Assembly: GCA_910587645.1 (NCBI GenBank)
Contig: CAJUNA010000033.1
Coordinates: 1-64,000, forward strand
DNA from: an uncultured Oscillospiraceae bacterium
GTDB taxonomy: Bacteria > Bacillota > Clostridia > Oscillospirales > Oscillospiraceae
Direction of reading: 5' to 3'
DNA length: 64,000 nt
Below the pieces are notes generated by a model. That model made no database searches, was not told the DNA's origin, and saw only the letters and a list, made by a program, of their open reading frames with translations. This document shows, in pieces, positions 33,692 through 41,369 of the stretch. The stretch's first letter is position 1. The number at the start of each line of letters is the position of its first letter. A program made the translations under genes and the position numbers.

Positions 33692-34534
33692 CTATTTTAC
33701 CAGGTATTGATCTAGTGGTACGGGGATCCAGCCGCTTTCTGTCAAGATCCAGGATTCCCGGAATCCGCAGGCTTTGGCCTGCTCCGCCGCCTGGGGGAAG
33801 GCATGGACGGTAGTTTCCGCATGGTGGCTGTCACTGGTGATGCAGATGCGGCCCCCCCGCTCACGGATAGCCCGCAGCAGGGCGGGAGCGGGGTAAGGCG
33901 CAGTCCGGCAGCCGCGGGACATGGCACCGGTGTTCACCTCGAAGATCACGTCCCGCTCCAGCAGCGCGTCCATGGCTTCCAGCGCGGCGGCACGGTAACG
34001 TGGGTCTGTCTCATCGAAACGGCAGCCACCCTCGTTGAACTTGGTAATCAGGTCGAAATGGCCTACGATGTGGCATCCGGTTTTTATGGCGGTTTCCGCT
34101 TCCCGGCGGTAGTAGGCTTTCGCAAACGCGTAGCAGTCCCCGCCAAAATGCTCCCGCACCGTCTGGTCAAAAAGTCCAGGGCTGGCGTCAACGGAGAGGT
34201 ACATCCCGTCCGCCCAGACGCCATGGACAGAGCCGATCAAATAGTCATAGGGATCTGTTGGGGGAGCCGAGTCAATGTCCTGCTCCAGCCCCAGGAATAC
34301 CGCCAGGCGGCCCGCGTAGGCTGTCCGCAGCCCCAGGACAGCCGCACGGTAGCCAGGGACGCTGGCGGGCTTCATAGACCAGCCGTCTGGGTCGGCTTCC
34401 CCAGTTAATGGGCTATGCTCTGAAAAGCCCAGGGAAGCGCAGCCAGAGCGAACCGCCCCTTCCGCCATTTCCTCAGGGGTGTGCTTCCCATCGCTGTAAA
34501 CTGTGTGGGTGTGCAGGTTTTGGGGGAAAATCAT
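33692..34534 (-). CDS. Histidinol-phosphatase-like PHP-domain phosphoesterase (HisJ family)
   Basis: The 280-residue PHP hydrolase has the metal-binding sets NLHTHTVYSDG, GFSEHSPL, SVHGVW, VGHFDLI and SDSHHAE. The best match is HisJ (histidinol-phosphate phosphatase), but no his genes are nearby, so it could act on another phosphate. Its ATGA start overlaps the DUF1015 stop by 4 nt. A terminator follows 16 nt after the stop. Confidence 0.87.
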   Translation of the reverse strand: MIFPQNLHTHTVYSDGKHTPEEMAEGAVRSGCASLGFSEHSPLTGEADPDGWSMKPASVPGYRAAVLGLRTAYAGRLAVFLGLEQDIDSAPPTDPYDYLIGSVHGVWADGMYLSVDASPGLFDQTVREHFGGDCYAFAKAYYRREAETAIKTGCHIVGHFDLITKFNEGGCRFDETDPRYRAAALEAMDALLERDVIFEVNTGAMSRGCRTAPYPAPALLRAIRERGGRICITSDSHHAETTVHAFPQAAEQAKACGFRESWILTESGWIPVPLDQYLVK

Positions 34535-35811
34535 TTGATTTTCCGGCCTTCCACGTAGTAACGCTTATCTTCCGCGTGACCCATGGAGAAGGTCTTGCGG
34601 GGCAGCACGCCATCGGCAATGACGGTCTTAAAGAGCTGATCCTTGCCCATGGCGGGAAGCTTAAAGCCGATATTCCCCGGCTTCCGCCCCAGCTCATCGG
34701 TGACGCCTTCGCCGTGGATGTAGTCCACCTCGCCGCCGTGTTCCTTGAGATAGGCGTCCAGGAAATTTTGCAGCGTTCCCACTGGGAGTTGAACCCGGGG
34801 GTTGGGGACAGTCAGGCAGCCCTCGCCGCCAGCCCAGGTGTAGGCGATGGTGTGGCCTACACCGGCGCCCTCGTGGGCATTGGGATAAAAGTCCAGGAAC
34901 GCGGCAATCAGCTTCTCCGGCTCTACGCCGAATACTACCCGGTGGATGGCTTCAAATTTCAGCGCGTCATCGTGGAGGTTTTCAATCTCCACCAGGGCAA
35001 AACGGGCGGGCAGGTCTGCCCACTGGTCCTCGGGGGTAGTCTTTTTCAGGTTTTCATAGCAGGTCTTGGCGGTAGCAAGGCTGTGGTTGCCGTCGCCTAC
35101 GGCAAACAGCAGGGGAGGTACGCCGCCCAGGCCGTATTTCTCCTCCATGGCCTTGTCACTGGACAGGCGGGCCAGGGCGGTGGCCAGATCGTCCATCTGC
35201 TGGGACGAGAGCTTCCAGCCCTTCAGATGTCCGCCCTTGAGCATCAGGTCGAAATCGTAGAGGACTTCCATGGAATCCTTGGCGGCAGTGATCGGCTCCA
35301 CGCAGATCTTCTGCGGGTCATCAATGAGCAGCATGACATGGGGCAGCTCGATGGGGGCGTCCTTCCGCACACGGACGCGGGGCGGGATGCGCTCCAGGAC
35401 TGTGCCCTCCGTAGCGCGGATCAGGGAACCGGAGCCAGGGGTATAGTCGTATTTCTCCAGATCCACCGCCGCTACCAGGCCGGGACGAACTGTCCCATCG
35501 GACTGGGTCCGCTCAATGTAAATGATGGATCCCTCCAGGGTCTTGAAGATATCCCGGGCCAGGTAGTCCTCCATGGCGCGGTTGATCCCGGCAATGTGCT
35601 CATCCACATTGGCGTCATTCAGCTTGCTCTCCGGCAGGATCAGGCGCAGCGTGCTGGGTGCGTCCCCGGCGATCCGGTCCGCTTCCTCCCAGTACTCCGG
35701 CTGGCTGGTGAACTGGTCGCAGGCGACTACCGCCCATTTGCTCATGTCGCAGTCCTTTGGCAGCAAAATGTCTGCGGGCTTGACGCCCAGGGGTTCGTAT
35801 TTCTGATTCAT
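34531..35811 (-). CDS. DUF1015 family protein
   Basis: The 426-residue soluble protein contains the DUF1015 hallmarks VRPGLVAAVDLEKYDYTPGSGSLIRATEGT, PHVMLLIDDP and LLFAVGDGNHSLATAK. The family is widespread and has no proven activity, although some members occur near serine or phosphoglycerate metabolism. The ATG follows GGAGGAAGAG. It is co-translated with the HisJ-like enzyme, and the mutase-acetyltransferase fusion precedes it by 101 nt. Confidence 0.9.
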   Translation of the reverse strand: MNQKYEPLGVKPADILLPKDCDMSKWAVVACDQFTSQPEYWEEADRIAGDAPSTLRLILPESKLNDANVDEHIAGINRAMEDYLARDIFKTLEGSIIYIERTQSDGTVRPGLVAAVDLEKYDYTPGSGSLIRATEGTVLERIPPRVRVRKDAPIELPHVMLLIDDPQKICVEPITAAKDSMEVLYDFDLMLKGGHLKGWKLSSQQMDDLATALARLSSDKAMEEKYGLGGVPPLLFAVGDGNHSLATAKTCYENLKKTTPEDQWADLPARFALVEIENLHDDALKFEAIHRVVFGVEPEKLIAAFLDFYPNAHEGAGVGHTIAYTWAGGEGCLTVPNPRVQLPVGTLQNFLDAYLKEHGGEVDYIHGEGVTDELGRKPGNIGFKLPAMGKDQLFKTVIADGVLPRKTFSMGHAEDKRYYVEGRKIK

Positions 35812-35843
35812 GCCTCTTCCTCCATCAATTTATTTCAATATAC

Positions 35844-35869
35844 ATACTTTTTCTTGAAAGAAAAAGTAT
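35844..35869. repeat. A/T-rich perfect inverted repeat between the fusion gene and the DUF1015 gene
   Basis: ATACTTTTTCTT (35844-35855) and AAGAAAAAGTAT (35858-35869) are exact complements around 2 bases. It is probably a weak terminator or leader hairpin for the minus-strand genes. Confidence 0.45.
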
Positions 35870-35912
35870 CAAAAAGAACGCTTTTCCGCAAGGTTGCTCT
35901 TGCTTCCAGGGG

Positions 35913-37775
35913 TCACTCTTTGAGCTGGGCGTGGCTGAGAATGAAAAAGGTTTCCTGGGAGGGCTGCCAGCCCGGCTGCATCGCCGCGTGGGTGCGGTCG
36001 AAGGCATCATAGCCGGACATGTCGATTTGGTACGCGCCGCTCTCCTTGTAGACCCAGGTGTGGCCTGACAACGCGCCCTCCCGCAGCTCTTTCACCAGCA
36101 TGGATGCCGGGTAAACGCCGCCTTCCAGGCTCACCTTGTATTTTAGGCAGCTCTGGAAGCCGCTCCCCATGTAGTTGTCTGGGTTACCAAAAATAACAAC
36201 GGCATCATAGCCCATTCCGGCGGCAAGCGGGAGGGAGTGGGCTATGAGCTGCTTCCCCAGCCCCTTCCGCTGGTGCGCCGGGTCTACCGCGATGGGGCCG
36301 AAGGTGAGAATCGTTTTCTCCCGGCCGGTTTCATCAATTAAGCGGGATCTGGTGTATAGGATACATCCGGTCAGGCCATAGGCTATATCTTCGGCCACAA
36401 GGCTTAGCTCCGGAATGAAGTCCGGGTGGCGGCGCATGGTGTGGGTCAGGTAATGCTCACTGCATCCGGGGACGTATTGGTTCCAGAAAGCGCGCTTGAC
36501 CAGGGCTTCCACCTTGTGGTAATCCCCCTCGCGCTCCCGGCGGATGGTGTGGGAGGTTCGCTCAAAGAGCAGATCCAGCAGTATGCTCCCGTTTTCTATA
36601 AAGGGGCCGTTTTTACCGGAGGGCTCATCGTAAACGCCGCCCCGGCCGGAATCCCGCCGGCTGTCGTAGAGAAGAAAGGGCACCGGACCCAATCCGTGGC
36701 TCCGGGTGGCGGTCAGCGTTTTATGGTCGCTTAAGAGCAGCAGGCGGTAGTCTGTCCCCGCCGCTTCCAGGCGGGCGGCCAGGGGGGCTACCAGCTTGCT
36801 GTCCAGCCATGCAATGGCTTGCAGTTTCCCCGGCAGGTCGCCGTTGTGGGTACACTCGTCCGGGGCTTCCAAATGCAGGCAGACAAAGTCGTATTGGTGT
36901 AATTTCGTCCAGACGGCTTCTAATTTGCCCTCGAAATTGGTGTCTAATTCTCCGGTGGCACCCTCGACTTCCACCATTTCCAGGCCCCGCAGCACGCCGA
37001 TGCCGTGGCACAGGGGCACCGCGCTGACCACCGCGCCGTCCATGCCGTACTGGGACCGGAAAGGCGGCAGTTCAACCGCCGTGCCCTCAGCCCAGAACCA
37101 GATGCCGTTGGCTGGGAGCTTGCCCGATCTCCGGCGCTCTTCAGTGACGGGATGGCGGTCCAGGATCTCGTGGGCGAGACGCATTAAGTGGGCGAAAACC
37201 TCCGCTTGCCGGCTCCCGGCGGGGAGGTACGGGCCTGCCGGTTCTCCCAGGTGGTCGTGGGGCGGCGTAAAACAGATACCCTCGATCTGGCTTTCGTGCT
37301 GCACCGCGAGCTGCCGGAAAGCCGGAAAGCGGTGGATCTCCATACGCGCGTCCGCCAAGGCTTGGGCAAAGCGTTTGTCCGCCAGCAGGGCATCAACTGC
37401 CGCCAGCGCCGCCGCGCCGCTGATGGAACCGGCGGAGTGGGAGAGGATCCGCTTTTCCTCCAAGGGCATGTCCCCGTCTTCCAATGTAACCAGGTTGCAG
37501 CGGAACGCGGCGTCCCCCGGCCCCATGGCGATCCCCGCCGCCGCCGCTTCCATTGGAGAACGCCCGGTAAAATAAGCCCTGGGGTCGCAGCCAAGAATGG
37601 ATAAAATGGCGGTCTCACTCCCCGCTGGCAGAGGGGGCGGACAGTTCACGACACTGCCTACCACGCCCCGCGCAGCCAAGCGGTCTATGGCGGGAACTGG
37701 CGCGGCTTGCAGCGGCGTCCGGTTCCCTAATTGGGGTATGGGGTCATCGGCTATGCCGTCCCCGATCACAAGCAA
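35913..37775 (-). CDS. Fusion: cofactor-independent phosphoglycerate mutase (ApgM type) + GNAT acetyltransferase
   Basis: The 620-residue protein has two enzymes in one frame. Residues 1-410 match ApgM. They include the metal-binding VIGDGIADDP, the nucleophile Ser in AGSETAILSILGCDP, HLEAPDECTHNGD and LLSDHKTLTATRSHG. Residues 415-620 form a GNAT domain with the acetyl-CoA loop VDPAHQRKGLGKQLI. No stop or frameshift separates them. The first standard start is TTG 37775, 16 nt from GGGAGG. The family's usual MKY start aligns with an ACG at 37782-37784, 7 nt from the same site. The mutase links 2- and 3-phosphoglycerate; the acetyl acceptor is unknown. Confidence 0.88.
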   Translation of the reverse strand: MLVIGDGIADDPIPQLGNRTPLQAAPVPAIDRLAARGVVGSVVNCPPPLPAGSETAILSILGCDPRAYFTGRSPMEAAAAGIAMGPGDAAFRCNLVTLEDGDMPLEEKRILSHSAGSISGAAALAAVDALLADKRFAQALADARMEIHRFPAFRQLAVQHESQIEGICFTPPHDHLGEPAGPYLPAGSRQAEVFAHLMRLAHEILDRHPVTEERRRSGKLPANGIWFWAEGTAVELPPFRSQYGMDGAVVSAVPLCHGIGVLRGLEMVEVEGATGELDTNFEGKLEAVWTKLHQYDFVCLHLEAPDECTHNGDLPGKLQAIAWLDSKLVAPLAARLEAAGTDYRLLLLSDHKTLTATRSHGLGPVPFLLYDSRRDSGRGGVYDEPSGKNGPFIENGSILLDLLFERTSHTIRREREGDYHKVEALVKRAFWNQYVPGCSEHYLTHTMRRHPDFIPELSLVAEDIAYGLTGCILYTRSRLIDETGREKTILTFGPIAVDPAHQRKGLGKQLIAHSLPLAAGMGYDAVVIFGNPDNYMGSGFQSCLKYKVSLEGGVYPASMLVKELREGALSGHTWVYKESGAYQIDMSGYDAFDRTHAAMQPGWQPSQETFFILSHAQLKE

Positions 37776-37956
37776 ATATTTCGTAGAATGACCTCCCTAA
37801 GGGTTGCTGGATTTCATTATAATATATTCCAACGGCTTTTTCAACAGGAAAGTGCGTGGGGCGCTTCTGGACACAAAGGAGTTTGTCTTACATTTTGGAG
37901 TAAAACCCATTTTATTCCATTCCAGTCATTCCCGGGCGCATTTCCCGACAGTTTTT

Positions 37957-37976
37957 TTTTAGCATGCCTGCTAAAA
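37957..37976. promoter_or_regulatory. Inverted repeat in the leader of the SpoIIE-like gene
   Basis: TTTTAGCA (37957-37964) and TGCTAAAA (37969-37976) are perfect 8-bp arms with a 4-nt spacer, 35 nt before the ATG. It could be an operator or a leader hairpin. Confidence 0.4.
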
Positions 37977-38010
37977 TGGGGAAAAACTTCTATAAGGAAG
38001 GGGACAAGCT

Positions 38011-39618
38011 ATGAAAATCGCCAACATCACCCTGGAACGGCCCGCCGCCGGGGAGCTGCTCCGCCTAGCAGGGTATGGCGCGGTGGGGTTCTTCGCCGCC
38101 GGGTGCTGCCTGGAGGGCCGCGCCCCCCTAGCGGCAGGATTCGTGGCGGCGTGCAGGCCGGGGAAAAATGCCATAGCCGCATTGGCTGGCGGTGTGGTGG
38201 GCAGCCTGGCGTTCCTCTCCTTCGGCCCGGCGCTGCGGTGCTGTGGGATTCTAGTGCTGATCTACGCCGTGCTGTCCGCGTTCCGGGATACCAAGTGGTT
38301 TCAGCAGGGATGGTTCCGGCCTGGGACAGCGGCAGGGGCTACCCTGTCCGTGGAGCTGGCCTACGCCCTGCAAATGGGGATCAATGGGGCGAGTTTGCTG
38401 CGGATGGCGGCGTGTACCGCGTTATCCGCCGTATTGTGCCATTATTGTGCCCTGCTGCTGCGGGAAGCCGCGATCCCCCGGCGGAAAGCGCCCAGGGAGG
38501 CGGAAAGCCTGCGGCAGCGGCTGCGCCTGAGCGCGGAAGCCTTGCGAACCCTGGGGGAGTGCTTCGCGCCAGCCCCCCAGCCGAAAAAGGAGGAAAATCC
38601 CGCCGTGATCTTCGACCGGGCGGCAGAGGTAGTCTGCCGGGGCTGCGCCCTGCGGGATTTGTGCTGGAACAAGGAGTACGTGTCCACCTTCAACGCTTTC
38701 AATGACGCTACGCCGCTGATGCTGGAACGGGGGCGGTCGGAGCCATCGGACTTTGCCATTCACTTCGCCTCCCGGTGTATCCATTTTCCCCAGTTGATTT
38801 CCGCGATTAACACCGAGGTCACTGCCCTGCTGCTGCGGCGGCAATACCGGCGGCAGCTCGCGAAGGAACGGGAGCGGAGCCGCGGGCAGTATACCCAACT
38901 GGGAGAATTGATGGCACAGGCTATGGCCGCTGCCGAGGCACCCGCCGCTACGGGGAATGAGCTGTGCCACCAGGCCGCTCTGGGGGCGGAGCCGAAAGCT
39001 GGGCAGCGGGTCTGCGGCGACAGCCTCACCTGGTTCCGGACAGGGAGGATGTTATACGCAATCCTCAGCGATGGTATGGGAAGCGGACGGGAAGCCCAGC
39101 GGGAAAGCCAGTTGACCCTGCGGCTGCTGGAGCAGTTTTTGCAGGCCGGCATCGCGCCGGAGAGCGCCCTGCGGACGATGAACGCTGCACTGAACCTCCG
39201 CAGCGATGAACAGGGGAGCTTTACTACCATCGACCTGCTGGCGGCGGATTTGACTAGCCGGCAGGCGGCGCTTTACAAGTATGGCGCGGCCCCTACCTAC
39301 ATCAAACGGCAGGGAGCCGTCCGGCGGCTGGCGGGAAATTCCCTTCCGGCGGGTTTGCAGGACGCAGAGACGGAGCCCCAGGCTATCCGGTTCCCGCTGG
39401 AGGAAAATTCCTTTATCCTCATGGTCAGCGACGGGGTCGCCGACAGCGTAGATGACCAATGGCTGCAAGACCTGTTGGCCGGGTGGCAGGGCGAGGATCC
39501 GAATGTACTGACCAGCCTGGTGCTGCGGGAAGCCTTCCAACGCCGGCAGGGAGATGACGACCGCAGTGCGGTCTGCTTCTATTTTCCGCCGGAGAAGCGG
39601 GGGAGACGGGAGGTATAA
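38011..39618 (+). CDS. Short SpoIIE-like PP2C phosphatase (sporulation)
   Basis: SpoIIE dephosphorylates the anti-anti-sigma factor SpoIIAA to release sigma-F in the forespore. This 535-residue form is far shorter than Bacillus SpoIIE (about 827), with roughly four or five N-terminal membrane segments (residues 15-140) instead of ten. The family Cys motif CRGCALRDLCW is near residue 210. The PP2C metal sites are intact: Asp354 in SDGMGSG, SDGVADS, and the final GDDDRSAV. AAGGAAGGGG precedes the ATG. It indicates a spore former, although no other sporulation gene lies in the window. Confidence 0.85.
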   Translation: MKIANITLERPAAGELLRLAGYGAVGFFAAGCCLEGRAPLAAGFVAACRPGKNAIAALAGGVVGSLAFLSFGPALRCCGILVLIYAVLSAFRDTKWFQQGWFRPGTAAGATLSVELAYALQMGINGASLLRMAACTALSAVLCHYCALLLREAAIPRRKAPREAESLRQRLRLSAEALRTLGECFAPAPQPKKEENPAVIFDRAAEVVCRGCALRDLCWNKEYVSTFNAFNDATPLMLERGRSEPSDFAIHFASRCIHFPQLISAINTEVTALLLRRQYRRQLAKERERSRGQYTQLGELMAQAMAAAEAPAATGNELCHQAALGAEPKAGQRVCGDSLTWFRTGRMLYAILSDGMGSGREAQRESQLTLRLLEQFLQAGIAPESALRTMNAALNLRSDEQGSFTTIDLLAADLTSRQAALYKYGAAPTYIKRQGAVRRLAGNSLPAGLQDAETEPQAIRFPLEENSFILMVSDGVADSVDDQWLQDLLAGWQGEDPNVLTSLVLREAFQRRQGDDDRSAVCFYFPPEKRGRREV

Positions 39619-39622
39619 GGCC

Positions 39623-39651
39623 TTGACTTCCCCAGGCTGCCGTGTTATACT
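39623..39651 (+). promoter_or_regulatory. Promoter of the NTF2-like gene
   Basis: TTGACT at 39623-39628, a 17-bp spacer and TATACT at 39646-39651, starting 5 nt after the spoIIE-like stop. The leader would be about 25 nt. Confidence 0.7.
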
Positions 39652-39682
39652 TTTCCCCAGGAAAAGCGGAGGAGGGGATGGT

Positions 39683-40048
39683 ATGGATCCATACGGCTAC
39701 TGGCAGGCAGTCCTCCGGCAGGACGCGGACGCTATGCGGGAATTCTTTCATGAAAACGCAGTGATTTGCTGGCACAATACCAACGAACGGTTTACACTGG
39801 CGGAATTTCTGCGGGCAAACTGCGCGTATCCCGGAAGCTGGGACGGGACTGTGGAACGGGTGGAGGAAACCGGCGATTTGCTGATTACGGTAGCCCGGGT
39901 CTGGTCTCCGGAGGAAGGGGCATCATTCCATGTAACGTCCTTTATCCGCCTGGAAGAAGGAAAAATCGTCTCGATTGACGAGTATTGGGGAGATGACGGC
40001 CCCGCGCCCCAATGGCGGACGGATTTAAAGCTGGGGCAGACAATTTGA
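39683..40048 (+). CDS. NTF2/SnoaL-like protein (121 aa)
   Basis: This small cone-shaped alpha+beta protein has the layout typical of nuclear transport factor 2-like proteins: YWQAVLRQDADAMREFFHENAVICWHN, then strand-rich segments ending VTSFIRLEEGKIVSIDEYW. Family members bind small molecules or act as isomerases, and the substrate here is unknown. ATG 39683 was chosen because GGAGGAGGGG precedes it and it starts the fold. It has its own promoter and a strong terminator. Confidence 0.82.
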   Translation: MDPYGYWQAVLRQDADAMREFFHENAVICWHNTNERFTLAEFLRANCAYPGSWDGTVERVEETGDLLITVARVWSPEEGASFHVTSFIRLEEGKIVSIDEYWGDDGPAPQWRTDLKLGQTI

Positions 40049-40058
40049 GCGGATGGAT

Positions 40059-40105
40059 AAATCCCCCACCCTGCCGCGATTTGGCGGCAAGGCGGGGGAT
40101 TTTTG
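40059..40105. terminator. Bidirectional terminator after the NTF2-like gene
   Basis: AAATCCCCC (40059-40067) pairs with GGGGGATTT (40094-40102), and the CCGC/GCGG inner stem adds stability. TTTTTG follows on the plus strand and a run of A/T on the minus strand. Confidence 0.85.
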
Positions 40106-40116
40106 TTTCATGCCCA

Positions 40117-40937
40117 TTATGGCCGTCTGGCGCTGAGACAGGCAATGATCTGATCCCGGTATTGCGTGTGGTGGGGCATACCTCCGCCAAGGCCGCCCAG
40201 CTTGGGCAGCAGCAGCTTGAAGGTATCCCCGTTTTTCATGGTGAGATTGCACTTGATAGAACCCATCCAGCCCTTTTTGACTTCGCATCGCTGAATTTCG
40301 TCCAGCGGGTAGCAGATTCCCAGATCCTTTAATGAGGTTTCCTCACGGACTTCCGTGACCGCCACGGCCCTGGAGCCGATATCCGCATCGAAGTCGTAAA
40401 GATGCATGTATTCTTCGCACTCCACAATCAGCAGGTAGTAGGAAGTAATCCCAATATAGACATCGTAAGTGGATTGCTTGGATTTCTGCACTTTGATGGT
40501 CTCGCCCCGCTCTGATGGGAACAGGGTCAGGTCGTCCAGGATACAGCCGGAGAAAATGCCTCGTACTGTGGACTCCTTGGCGATGGCGTGGATTCCCGCG
40601 CGGACCGTCTCTCCGGCGGGGAGGTATTGCGCAAATTGCTGCCGCATTCGTTTTTCATCAAATATTTCTGACATAGCGTTCTCTCCTCCTTCACCCTGTT
40701 CACGCTTTTTGTGGGAAATGAGCACGGGCAGCAGATGCCCGAATGCCAGCACAAGGAAAAGTATCCCCGTCATGACAATGATCTTTGAAATGGTGACCAC
40801 CCGGGGATTTACCTCCTCCGGGGCCGGCTTTGTGAGCGCGAGGTAGGCAAACACCCCAAAACACACAGCGGCAATGCACAGGCAGGCTAAAAATAGGCTA
40901 CTGGTAACTTTTTTCGATTTTTCCCGATTTTGTCCAT
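40117..40937 (-). CDS. Membrane-anchored hypothetical protein, apparently needing a -1 frameshift
   Basis: The natural start is ATG 40937, 5 nt after GGGAGG, but that frame stops at 40887 after 16 codons. A slippery A_AAA_AAG at 40908-40914 sits in the correct phase. Moving back one base there enters a frame that runs uninterrupted to 40117. The joined product has two membrane helices (from VTSSLFLACLC and ISKIIVMTGILF) and a cytoplasmic domain of about 185 residues resembling bacterial PH-like modules. A strong AAGGAGG before ATG 40674 could also yield that domain alone. Without frameshifting, GTG 40866 would cut the first helix. Function unknown. Confidence 0.6.
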
Positions 40938-40955
40938 ATGAACCTCCCGCCGCTC

Positions 40956-41369
40956 CTAATTGTTGATGCTGTGGGACTTCACCCGCAGGCGGTTCAGCGC
41001 CCGGGCGAGATTGCCCTGGGCAAGCTGGTACTCCTGGCGGCTCTTTTTTTGCAGCATGGCTTCCCTGGCCTGGTCCGCTTCCCGCTTGGCACGGGCGGCA
41101 TCGATCTCCTCGGGGCGTTCAGCGGAGTCCACCAGCACCAGCACCTCGTTGCTTTCCACCTTCAGCATCCCCTGGGATACCGCCGCAATCCGGGCCGGCT
41201 GGCCTGGGAGCTGATAGCGCAAAGCCCCGGGCTGGATGGCGGCAATCATATTGCTGTGATGCGCCAAAATGCTCTGCTGGCCATCGCTGGTAGAGATGGT
41301 CAGGCTGAGGCAGGGGCCTTCGTAAAAGGTCTTGTCAGCGGCGAGAATGTGTACCTGGAAGCAGTTCAT
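40956..41369 (-). CDS. atpC: ATP synthase epsilon subunit
   Basis: The 137-residue F1 epsilon subunit has the beta-sandwich start FQVHILAADKTFYEGP and the motif LAHHSNMIAAIQPGAL. The C-terminal helical pair follows, rich in Ala/Arg/Glu and able to inhibit hydrolysis. The ATG overlaps the atpD stop as TAATG, so translation is coupled. It is the last gene of the atp operon, and the frameshift gene begins 18 nt later. Confidence 0.95.
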   Translation of the reverse strand: MNCFQVHILAADKTFYEGPCLSLTISTSDGQQSILAHHSNMIAAIQPGALRYQLPGQPARIAAVSQGMLKVESNEVLVLVDSAERPEEIDAARAKREADQAREAMLQKKSRQEYQLAQGNLARALNRLRVKSHSINN

